In this document: one piece after another, positions 10,579 through 20,100 of the stretch
Layout: each line of letters opens with the position of its first letter
Numbering within the stretch: position 1 is the first letter of the stretch
Source: Compostimonas suwonensis
GTDB lineage: Bacteria > Actinomycetota > Actinomycetes > Actinomycetales > Microbacteriaceae
Reading direction: 5' to 3'
Length of the DNA: 64,000 nucleotides
Assembly: GCF_002797855.1 (NCBI RefSeq)
Contig: NZ_PGFB01000005.1
Span: 124,001 to 188,000, forward strand
Made by a program: the position numbers and the translations under genes
Notes under the pieces: generated by a model
The model's input: the letters and a program-made list of their open reading frames with translations, nothing else
Database searches by the model: none
What the model was told of the DNA's origin: nothing

Positions 10579-12489
10579 TCACACGCTCAGAGCCGTGTGC
10601 GACCTCCTCCGCTGGGTCCACGCCAGCACGGCGAGGCCCGCGCCCAGCACGAGCAGCGCGATCCCGCCGAAGGCGAAGGGGCCAGCACCGAAGCCCGTCG
10701 AGCTGAGGAACCCGAAGGCGGCGGCGGGTTGCACGACCTCGAACGGGATCTCGACGGTCGTGCCCGAGTCCTGTCCGACGAGCACGACCTTGTGGGAGCC
10801 CGCCGAGGTGCCTCCCGGCACCGCGAAGCTCAGTCCCACGTCGCCCGCGCCGCTCGCTGTCGTCGTTCCCACGGCGACCGGTTCGGAGTACATGGTCGCG
10901 CTCACGGTCTCACCCGGTGTGAAGCCGGATGCCGAGACGCCTTGCACCGAGCCGGGTGCGATCGGGCTCGTGGTCACGCTGCCTGCCGCGGCCCGCGCCA
11001 CCGGCGGGGTCGTGGGGCTGCTGCTCGGCGTGGGTCCCGTGCTCGGGTCGGCGCTCGGGCCCGTGGTCGGGTCCGTGCTCGGGGTGGGGCTCGACGAGTC
11101 CGTGGGAGTCGGCATCGTCGTCTCCGTGGCGGTGGGCGTCGGGGTGGGCGAGGTCGTCTCCGTCGGGGTGGGCGTCGGCGTCGGGGTGTCCGTCGGGCAG
11201 GGGCGGCTGTTCAGCCGGGAGTTCTCCCCGTTCAGGCAGGCGCGCCCGGCCGGCACATCCGGAGCCTGCTTCGTCACGTCGCGCGGGTAGAGGGTGAAGC
11301 CCTGCCAGTGGATCGGCATGGGACTCTGGTCCTCGTCGCGCACGATGTGGTGGAAGCCGACGTTCACGTAGGCGACGGGATCGTTGAGATCCTCGTTGTC
11401 GGCGATGTAGTCGGTCACACCCTTGCCCGCGTTATCCGGCGCCAGGTTGTACGAGGCGTGGATCTCGTTGCTCTTCGGCTGGGTGAACGCGATGTCGTAG
11501 TCGGTCTCCGGGTTGAGCGCGTAGGCCTGGTCGCGTTCCATGATGATCTCGTACGAGCGCTCGTGGCCGTCGGGGTTGATGCTGTTCGGGTTGACGACTC
11601 GGTAGCCCTCGCGTTTGTCGACGATCACCTTGCCCTCCTTCTCGACAGGCGTCACCGCCGTCTCGAGCACGGCCGTGTGGCCGGTGTCGGTGTCGGTTCC
11701 GTACTCGCCGGTCGGCTCGGTGTCGAACTTCTCGACGAGCTGGGTGTTCGAGGCGTTGTCGAGGCCGAAGTCCACCCGCCAGAAGGCGCTGTGGTAGTGG
11801 CTCGTGGCGTAGTCGGTCTCGCCCTCGCCGATCGGCCAGCCCGTCGCGGCATCCGAGAAGCCGCTCGGTGCGAGGTCGCCCGTCGCGCCGATCCGCACGC
11901 TGATCTCGCCGTCGTCGTGGAAGCGGTACTCGGTCTGGTACTCGTACCAGCTGATGCGGGTCATGATGTGCAGCACGAGGTCGGTGCCCTGCTTCACGTA
12001 GAGACCCGAATTGGAGACGTTGGAGCGATAGGCCAGGCCCGAGTCATCCTCACTGATGCAGAGGGTGGGCAGATCGGGCAGCTCCTCCGTGGCGAAGGCG
12101 GTGCGCACCTCGCCGGTCGGGCAGTCGACCTCGGTCAGCGCCTGCAGACGTCGGCCGCCGACCTGGTACGAGGTGACGTCGTTGTACTCGGTCTGACCGT
12201 CGTCGTAGGGGACGTTGAGCTGCGACAGGCCGATCGAGTCGAGCACCATCATCGGCCGGTCGCCCTTCGGCGGCGTGAACGCCACCTTGTCGAGGATGAG
12301 GCCGCGGTAGGTGTCGACGCGCCAGCACATCTCCCAGCCGGACGAGTTCTTGAGGGTCTCCTGAACGAGCGATTTGCCGGTACAGGATGCCTCGGTGACG
12401 GATTGCGCCGCGGACGCGGGCTGGGCGATCGCCAGGGTTCCGCCTGTGGCTATGAGCACTCCGATGAGTGCGAGTTTCACGATACGCAT
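10579..12489 (-). CDS. exported copper amine oxidase catalytic (D4) domain with wall-anchoring tail
   Basis: 636 residues. A signal peptide (1-28, cut after PASAA) is followed by residues 50-410 that follow copper amine oxidase domain D4 from end to end: VPYDD (Y95), LCISEDDSGLAYR, the cofactor region TRISWYEYQTEYRF (Y182), HYH (H231 and H233) and GFHHIVRDEDQSPMP (H381). The copper histidines and the tyrosine that would become TPQ are present. The Asn before that tyrosine is Trp, and the FDxGEY catalytic-base motif is not recognisable (SYQVGG there). D2 and D3 are absent here and appear encoded by the gene just upstream, 19 bases away. A Pro/Thr/Ser linker (430-495), a beta-sandwich-like domain, LSSTG (595-599), a membrane helix and QRRR follow. 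It is an oxidase or an inactive derivative. Confidence 0.78.
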   Translation of the reverse strand: MRIVKLALIGVLIATGGTLAIAQPASAAQSVTEASCTGKSLVQETLKNSSGWEMCWRVDTYRGLILDKVAFTPPKGDRPMMVLDSIGLSQLNVPYDDGQTEYNDVTSYQVGGRRLQALTEVDCPTGEVRTAFATEELPDLPTLCISEDDSGLAYRSNVSNSGLYVKQGTDLVLHIMTRISWYEYQTEYRFHDDGEISVRIGATGDLAPSGFSDAATGWPIGEGETDYATSHYHSAFWRVDFGLDNASNTQLVEKFDTEPTGEYGTDTDTGHTAVLETAVTPVEKEGKVIVDKREGYRVVNPNSINPDGHERSYEIIMERDQAYALNPETDYDIAFTQPKSNEIHASYNLAPDNAGKGVTDYIADNEDLNDPVAYVNVGFHHIVRDEDQSPMPIHWQGFTLYPRDVTKQAPDVPAGRACLNGENSRLNSRPCPTDTPTPTPTPTETTSPTPTPTATETTMPTPTDSSSPTPSTDPTTGPSADPSTGPTPSSSPTTPPVARAAAGSVTTSPIAPGSVQGVSASGFTPGETVSATMYSEPVAVGTTTASGAGDVGLSFAVPGGTSAGSHKVVLVGQDSGTTVEIPFEVVQPAAAFGFLSSTGFGAGPFAFGGIALLVLGAGLAVLAWTQRRRSHTALSV

Positions 12490-12508
12490 AAGCTTCGATA
12501 TCTCCAGA

Positions 12509-13324
12509 TCACTTGATGGAAACGACGGTCTTGGTTGACAGGTTGACGACGAGGTTCGAGGTCGAGAGGAAGGTGCCGTCCGGCGTCTGAGCCACGATCT
12601 GCACGCATCTCTCGGCACCGCAGTTCTCGGCCCCCAGCACGGAGGCCTTCGACGAGAACGACGACGCCCCGTACTCGGTCTGCTCGGCCGAGGTGAACTC
12701 GCCGCCGGTCAGGGCCGTGAACTCCTCTTTCATGACCGCTCCGAGCGGGTCGGCGAGCGCGATCCTGAACGCCTCGATCGTCTCGGTGTCGGTCGGGGCG
12801 GGCTGGCTGCCCGAGCCCGCCGTGGTCGACTCCACGGTCTTGGTCGTCAGATTGGTGACGAACCGGATGAGCTGGTTGGCCGTGTAGTCGTAGTACAGCA
12901 GGTCGAACCGCCGCGCTCCGTCGGTGTAGGAGGCCGGCTCCGACACATTGGTCGAGATGTACTGGGCCCCCGGCTCGCCGAAGAGATCGGTCGCGCCGGC
13001 GAACTCGGGCGTCTGGCTCGCGAGGTACCGGGCGTAGCCCACCTCGTCGACCGTCAGCTGGTCGTGGGAGGTTCCGACGGTCGGCGGGGCCGGCACGGCG
13101 GTTGCGGCCTTCTCCGGGGCATCCTCATCGGTCGATTCGGCGGCGATCGTCGGGGCCGGCGAGCTCGAGCCCGGCTCCTCGCCGTAGACGGCGAGCTGGC
13201 TCGCCAGCACGAAGGCGACGGCAGCGCCTGCGACGGACACGGCCGAACCGATTGCGAGAGCACGCGTTGACGGTCTTTTCCCCCTGGAGTGGGGAAGTCC
13301 GCCTCCGCTTCCTTGGTCTTTCAT
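12509..13324 (-). CDS. membrane-tethered protein resembling copper amine oxidase N-terminal domains D2-D3
   Basis: 271 residues with a strong AAGGAG ribosome site. There is an N-terminal arginine-containing region, one membrane or signal segment (22-44) and an acidic/proline linker (50-85). Residues 87-168 (HDQLTVDEVGYARYLA to YYDYTANQLIRFVTNLTTKTVES) resemble CAO domain D2. Residues 177-271 (PTDTETIEAFRIALADP to DGTFLSTSNLVVNLSTKTVVSI) resemble D3, both in the order found in whole enzymes. The resemblance is weak in identity and read by eye. The gene stops here, and the D4 domain is encoded by the next gene with its own signal peptide. The products are probably partners outside the membrane. 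Confidence 0.62.
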   Translation of the reverse strand: MKDQGSGGGLPHSRGKRPSTRALAIGSAVSVAGAAVAFVLASQLAVYGEEPGSSSPAPTIAAESTDEDAPEKAATAVPAPPTVGTSHDQLTVDEVGYARYLASQTPEFAGATDLFGEPGAQYISTNVSEPASYTDGARRFDLLYYDYTANQLIRFVTNLTTKTVESTTAGSGSQPAPTDTETIEAFRIALADPLGAVMKEEFTALTGGEFTSAEQTEYGASSFSSKASVLGAENCGAERCVQIVAQTPDGTFLSTSNLVVNLSTKTVVSIK

Positions 13325-13816
13325 AGGCGTGTTGGCTCCTTGATTAATCGTTTGTCTGACTCACCGATCCGCGCACGCCGACGAGCGGCGTGCGGCTGCT
13401 CGCGGGCACGACGATCGACGCCGTGGATCACGGCGTCCGCGCGTGCTGCCACGGCAGGGCGGTGCTGGGGATGATGCGTGGTGCTGTGGTGCGTACTGCG
13501 GAGGTGCGTGGTGCTTGTGGAGCGATGGATCGGTGACTCGATGGATCGCGAGGTCCGTCGGCGTGAGGGCCGAGCGAGATGTGCCCGGCGCGGCCTCGGG
13601 AAGGGCAGTGATGTCTGCTGGTGTCCCCCGTGTGTTTCCTATGAGTTTCCTCTGCACAGGTTTCACATGGGTTTCGCACAGGGTCGAACGTGTTACTGGT
13701 CGGGGGGCAAAAACATGAATCCGAAACCAGCGCGAAATACGGGAAGGGGCTCGGTTCCGGCTCCGGTATCTGAGCCGGGCTCGGACGGTGTATTCTTGTC
13801 AAGGCCTTCGGGCCAT
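13325..13816. other. intergenic, no gene recognised
   Basis: 492 bases. The first part holds the leader of the minus-strand amine oxidase unit. The middle (13440-13530) is a low-complexity stretch rich in TGG/TGC words. TATTCT at 13791-13796 is a possible -10 box for the tRNA. No convincing coding sequence was found on either strand. Confidence 0.5.
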
Positions 13817-13890
<74 letters not shown>

Positions 13891-14076
13891 CAGTGTGCTT
13901 TTCAAAGCAGTGTGATTTTCAAAAACGGTGGCTCCCGAGCAGCAGCCGACGCCGTTCGCCGCGATCCTGCGCAGGGCTTCTGAGCGTCGCGGCGCACGTC
14001 ATTCGTGACGGCGCACGATAGAAGATGCGCCGCGACGAATACCGTGCGCCACGAACCACGGGAGAGAGCACGCGAA

Positions 14077-14119
14077 CGCCCGCCCCTCTGCCGGGAGGAT
14101 AGCGGCGGAGGGGCGGGCG
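14077..14119 (-). terminator. terminator of the giant GH95-like gene
   Basis: CGCCCGCCCCTC (14077-14088) pairs perfectly with GAGGGGCGGGCG (14108-14119). It lies 32 bases past the stop of the minus-strand gene. Confidence 0.7.
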
Positions 14120-14150
14120 CGGCGGCTCAGAGAGCCGGGGTGCGGTCAGA

Positions 14151-17100
14151 TCAGCTGTCCGCCGGGCTCCCTTCCCGACGTCGGCGTACCATGACCAGCC
14201 CGCCCAGCACGATCAGCAGGGATGCCGCGAGTGCGAGGCCGAGGGGCAGCTCCGCGCCTGTGGCCGCGAGCGACCCGGCTCCGACGACGGTCACCGTGAC
14301 CGAGATCGGCTCGAAGCCCTCCGACTCGATGACGAGCCTGTGCGCGCCCACCGGGAGATCCTTCGGGATCTGAACCGGGAACGAGACGCGGCCGTCCTGA
14401 TCGGCGACCGGGATGCCGGTGACCACGAGCGGTGCACTGAAGAGCGTCGCGCTCACCTGCTGCCCCGGGCGGAGTCCGGAGACCGTGACGGTCAGCGTTC
14501 CGCCCTGCTCGACGGTGCCCGAGCCGATGTCGACCGTGGCCCAGTCGGCGCTCGGCGGCGTCGGCGTATCCGTCGGCGTCGGCGTATCCGTCGGCGTCGG
14601 CGTATCCGTCGGCGTCGGAGTATCCGTCGGCGTCGGAGTATCCGTCGGCGTGCTCGGGCTGGCGGCCGGGACGGTCACCCTCAGGCCGGCCGTGTTCGCC
14701 CTGCTGCCGTCCGACGTTCTCGTCACCGTCAGCACGAGCGTCACCTCCGTGGCCGCGTCCGGCGGGGTCACCGTGCCGTCGAGGCCGATCACCTCCGGCT
14801 TGTTCGAGCTGGAGATCACGACGCTGAAGCCGTCCGGCACTGCCGGCAGGGTCAGCGATGTCGCATCCTTGGCGGGCGCCGTGATCGCGGTGATGGATGC
14901 CGCGACCTCCGCCGCGGTCTGCTCGACCACGGTCTTCGCCGGAACGGTCACCGCCAGACCGGCCGTGTCGGCCGTGCTGCCGTCGGACGTCCTGGTCACC
15001 GTCAGCACGAGCGTCACCTCCGTGGCCGCGTCGGGCGGGGTCACAGAGCCGTCGAGGCCGATCACGTCCGGCTTGCTCGAGCTCGCGATCGCGACCGTGA
15101 AGCCGTCCGGAACGGTCGGCAGCGTGATCGACGTCGCATCCTTGACGGGCGCCGTGATCGCGGTGATCGAGGCCGCGACATCCGCCGCCGTCTGCTCGGC
15201 CACCGATTTCGCCGGAACGGTCACCGTGAGGCCGTCGGTGTTCCACGTGCTGCCGTCGGAGACCCTCGTCACCGTGAGCACGAGCGTCACCTCCGTGGCC
15301 GCGTCGGGCGGGGTCACAGAGCCGTCGAGGCCGATCACGTCCGGCTTGCTCGAGCTCGTGATCGCGACCGTGAAGCCCTCCGGCACCGCGGGCAGGGCCA
15401 GCGACGTCGCATCCTGGACCGGTGCCGCTATCGCGGTGATCCCGTTCGCGACGTCCGCCGCCGTCGGCTCGTCGGGCTCATCGCTCGCGAGGGTGCCGTA
15501 GACCTTCATCTCGTAGATCGAGTAGCCCCATTGCCCGGACTTCTCCACGCCCTGCATCCGGATGTACCGGGTGTCGACGTCGAGATCGATGAGATCCGTG
15601 CCTCCGTCGCTCGCCGTCTCGGTGAACGCGTCGGTCCAGTTCTCGCCGTCGGGCGAGGTCTGCACCTTGTAGCCCTTGGCGTAGGAGTCCTCCCACTCGA
15701 TGGCGACGCGGTAGACGTCGTACTGGTCTTCGAGATCCACCTGCAGCCAGCTATCGGCGGGCTCGTGCGCACCCCAGCGGGTCGACATCTGCCCGTCGAA
15801 GGCGGCCGCCGAGGTCTGCTGCGGGTTCGACTCCGAGGAGGCGAGGGACGGCTTGTTCAGCGCGATGTTCGGTGCCTCCTGCCCGTAGACCTCCATCTCG
15901 TAGAGCGAGTAGCCCCACTGCCCGGATTTCTCCACACCCTGCATCCGCACGTAGCGGCCGACCGCGTCGATCGGGATGGTCTCCGTGCCGCCCGAGGAGT
16001 CGGTCTCGGTGTGCACGTCTGTCCAGTGCTCGCCGTCCATGGAGACCTGCAACGTGTAGGCCTTCGCGTACGACGCCTCCCACTGCAGATCCACCTCGTT
16101 GAGCGAGTAGACGTCGCCGAGGTCGACCTGCAGCCAGTTGTCGGCGGCCTCGTCGGCACCCCAGCGGGTGCCGGGGTCGCCGTCGAACGCCTGCGCGGCG
16201 GTCTGCTGGGCGTTCGACTCCGAGGAGGCGAGCGCGGTCTTGCCCTGCGCCAGGTTGACCTTCGTCGCATCCTTCAGGGTCAGCTCGACCGTGACCGGCA
16301 CGCCCGCCTTCAGCGGGAGCACCCGTGCGATCCCGCCGAGAGGCGAGCTCTCGATCGCGACGTCGTCGCTCGTGATCGTCTCGATGCCCGAACGCTGGAT
16401 GAGCGTCAGATCCTGATCGATGCCCGAGGTCACCGTCGCCGTCACCGTGCGCTGGCCCATGTCCCAGGCGAGGTTGTCGATCGTGAACTGGCCCTTGCCG
16501 AGCATGCCCGAGATGGAGCCCGTCGTGAGGTCCTTCGGCAGCGCCGGCAGCAGCTCGAGCGTGTTCTTGTCCGTTCGAGCCAGCATCTCCATCATGATCG
16601 TCGGAACCGAGTTGACGACGTCGGTGGCGAAGGTGCCGTGATTGTTGTAGTGCGAGGTGGACATGCTGCTGTAGTAGTAGTCGTCCTTCGCGAACCGCAG
16701 CAGCTTCGAGTTGACGGAGTCCGCGTCGTTCAGGTCGGCCGCGATCAGGGCGCCGTGCAGCAGGCCGTGGCCTGCGTTCTCGTAGTTGCCGCCGTCCTTC
16801 TTCTGGAGGAACACCCGGGCCGCGTCGTACAGCTCCTTGTCTTTCTCGGGCGTGATCTCACCGTACGGCCAGACGGGCATAAGACCGCTGGAGTGCCGGT
16901 GCTGGTAGCTGTTCTTGTTCGCCAGATCCGGCCAGGCCCACTCGGCGAGGGCGCCGTCGTCGTTGACGATGTACGGCGGCAGGTGGTCGAGCAGCTCCTG
17001 CCAGACCGGGATCTTGTCAGCGTCCTTGCCGAGCGCCGTGCTCGTCTCGATGAGGGTCGTCAGGGCGAACCGGGCTCCGGAGATGTCGTAGACCGAGTTG

Positions 17101-20100
17101 ACCGAGAGCGGCACGCCGCCCGCCGGCCGGTTCTCGGGCGAGATCGATCCCGCGAAGATGTAGTCGCCGTTCTCATCCTTGTCGACGAGGAAGTCCTCGT
17201 AGAAGTCCCCCATGTCGCGGATGAGCGGGTAGTACTCGTTCTCGAGGAAGGACTTGTCGCCCGTCATCTCGTAACGCTCCCAGAACGGATACAGCAGCCA
17301 GGACTCGCCGCCCGTCACGTACTGATACGGGTAGTCGAAGTTGATGTTGGAGATGAGGCCCTCGCCGTTGGGCGTGTTGCCGCCCGTGAGCATTCCGCGG
17401 GTGCCGAGCAGCTTCTGAGCGTTGGTGCGGAAGTCCTCCTGCCACTGCTTGTTGAGGTCGAAGTAGCCTGCCATCACCTCCGGCATGTTCCCGATGTTGC
17501 CGCTCGAGATCTGCAGGTTGAGGTTCGCGTCGAGGTGGAAGTAGCCGTCCCAGCCGACGTTGCTGTCGCCCGTCCAGTTGCCGAGCAGGTCGGGTGCGGC
17601 CGTCTCGTTGCTCGAGCCGAGCAGGTGGTAACGACCCGAGTAGAACATCCGCTCGTAGAGCGCCGGGATCGGCGTCGGCGACGACTTCTGCTCGGCGAGC
17701 AGCTGCTCGGTCGACTTCGAGCGGTCTTCAGCGCTCGCCCCGAAATCGATCGAGACGCGGTCGAAGATCTTCCGGTGCTCGGTCACGTGGCGGCCGAGCA
17801 GCGTGTCGTAGTCGTCGGTGATGCCCGCGAGCTGCGTCTGGAGGGGCTGTGCGGCCCACTCCTGCTCGGCCGGGACACCGCCCTCGTAGGTGCCGTTGTA
17901 GCGCTGGGTGAGCGACAGCAGCAGCACGTAGCTCGCGCCCGTGACCGACACCTTCGTGCCCTTCATGGTCTTCGTGCCGTCGGTCACGATGCGCGTGACG
18001 CCCTCGTATCCGGCGTTGTAGCTGCCGTTCGGGTACTTCGCCCGCAGGTTGAGGTAGTCGGTGTTCGAGTTGTCGGTGTAGGTGACGCCCTTGCTGAGCA
18101 GGTTCATGCCCGGGTCGATCGAGAGCCCGAGGTCGACGTCGAGCGTCTGCCCGGCCGGGGCCGGAAGATACTGCGCCGTGACGCCGTCCGTCCTCGACAC
18201 GAAGGAGTCGCGCTCCCAGTCGCCCTTGTCGTCCGTCCAGTTCACCGCGACGGTGCCCGACTCGTAGTCGGTCGAGCGCACGTAGTTCGTGACATCGCCG
18301 GCATCCGGCATCTCGATCGTCATCTTGAACCCGGGGTGCTTGCTGCCCTCACCGCCGCCCTGGTACCCCTGCACGTCGGCCGCGAGCTGATTGGCCTCCT
18401 GGTACTTGCTGCCGATCAGGAGCTCGCGGATCTTGTCGATGTTCTCAGGGCTGACGGTGTTGAAGGTGCGGTGCGGACGAGCCTCCGTGCGCGCCATGAA
18501 GAAGTCCTTGTCGTTGAACACGACCGTCTCATCGCGCGGGTTCCCGAAGACGATGATGCCCTGCTTGCCGTTGCCGGCGAGAAGGCCGTCCTCCCAGTCC
18601 GCGTAGTTCTGCGGGTAGGTGGTCGAGAGCGCCTTCGTCGCGGGGTTGCCGGGGGTCGTGAAGGTCGTCGTGAGACCTGCGCCCTCGTTGCCGTTCGCGT
18701 CGAGCGCCGTCACCTTCACGCTGTAGGTCTTGCCCGCGGCCAGCCCCGTCACGTCGTAGCTGCGCGCGTCGGCGCCCAGCGTGTCGACGAGAGCCGTGCC
18801 CCGGTAGACCCTGTAGCCGGTCACCGCGTCGTCGTCGACCGCAGCGGGCCACGCGATCGTCGCGCCGCTGTCGGTCACGCCGCTCGCCGTGAGCTGTGCA
18901 CCCACGGGCCACTCCGGCGCCGTGTCGGCGGGCTTGGGCTTGCCGTAGACCTCGAACTCGTAGAGCGAGAGGCCCCACTGCGTCGCGGCCTTGGTGCCCT
19001 GCATCCGCACGAAGCGCGCATCCGCGGGGGTGTCGAGCGTGATCTCGTCGACGTGATCGCCCGTCGGGGTCGAGTCGTCGTGGCTGTGGACGTCGGTCCA
19101 GTCGCTGCCGTTCTCCGAGACCTGGATCGTGTAGATCGAGGAGTACGCGCCCTCCCACTGGAGGACCACCCTGTCGATGACGTGAGTGGTGCCGAGATCG
19201 ACCTGGAGCCAGTTGTCGTCTCCGCCGTTCGAGCCCCAGCGGGTGCCGGAGTTGCCGTCGAAGGCGCGGAACGCCGAACGGTCGTACTGCGGCTGGCTGT
19301 CGTGCTCGCCGCTTCCGTCGTTGGACTGCGACGACGCCGTGTAGGCCGACGGCGGCAGGTTGAGCGCGACGTTGACCGGCACCTCCGGCGCGATGGGCGT
19401 GCCGTAGATCTCGAACTCGTAGAGCGAGTAGCCGTAGGCGCCGCTCGGCGTGACGCCCTGCATGCGCACGTAGCGCGCGTGCTCGCGGATCGTCACGGTC
19501 TCGACGCCGCCGGCGCCCGTCGTCGTCGAATAGGCGTCGTTCCAGTGCTCGCCGTCATCGGAGATCTGGATCTTGTACGCACGAGCGGATGCCGCCTCCC
19601 ACGACAGCACGGCACGGGAGACGTCGTACTCGTCGCCGAGGTCGACCGTGATCCAGGCGTTCGGGTCGTTGCTGTGGTCGGTCGACCAGCGCGAGGAGCC
19701 GTTGCCGTCGATGGCCTTGTCGGCCGTGTAGCTGCCGTCTTCGTACGAGGCCGTGGCCGTCGCGTCGGGGTTGAGCGAGAGGTTGACCGGCACGTCCGAC
19801 GGCGGCGCGGGCGGGGTCGGCACGGTCTGACCGCGCGGCGGCCACAGGGTGAAGGAGTTCGCACCCTCCTGGGCACCGGCGAAAGGGCCGGCCATGGTGT
19901 CGCTCGAGGCCACCGGGTCGCCGAAGAAGTCGGTCGCGACATCCGCGGGGATGCTCTCGTTCGCGTTCGGGATGATCCCGACACGCGATTGCGTCACCGG
20001 CGTCAGCCCGTCGATCCCCGTGGTGTCGAGGTCGAAGTCGAGCGTCATCTCGGTGTTCGTGGCGGTGTACTGCAGATCGGAGATGGCGCCGCTGACGTTG

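Noticed and set aside
12490-12508. A frameshift or sequencing error joining the two amine-oxidase-like genes
   Set aside because: The downstream protein starts with a normal signal peptide and the upstream protein ends cleanly at the end of a D3-like strand, so two genes are the better reading.
14558-14650. CRISPR-like regular repeats
   Set aside because: The 18-bp units are contiguous, have no unique spacers, and encode a Thr/Pro linker in frame.
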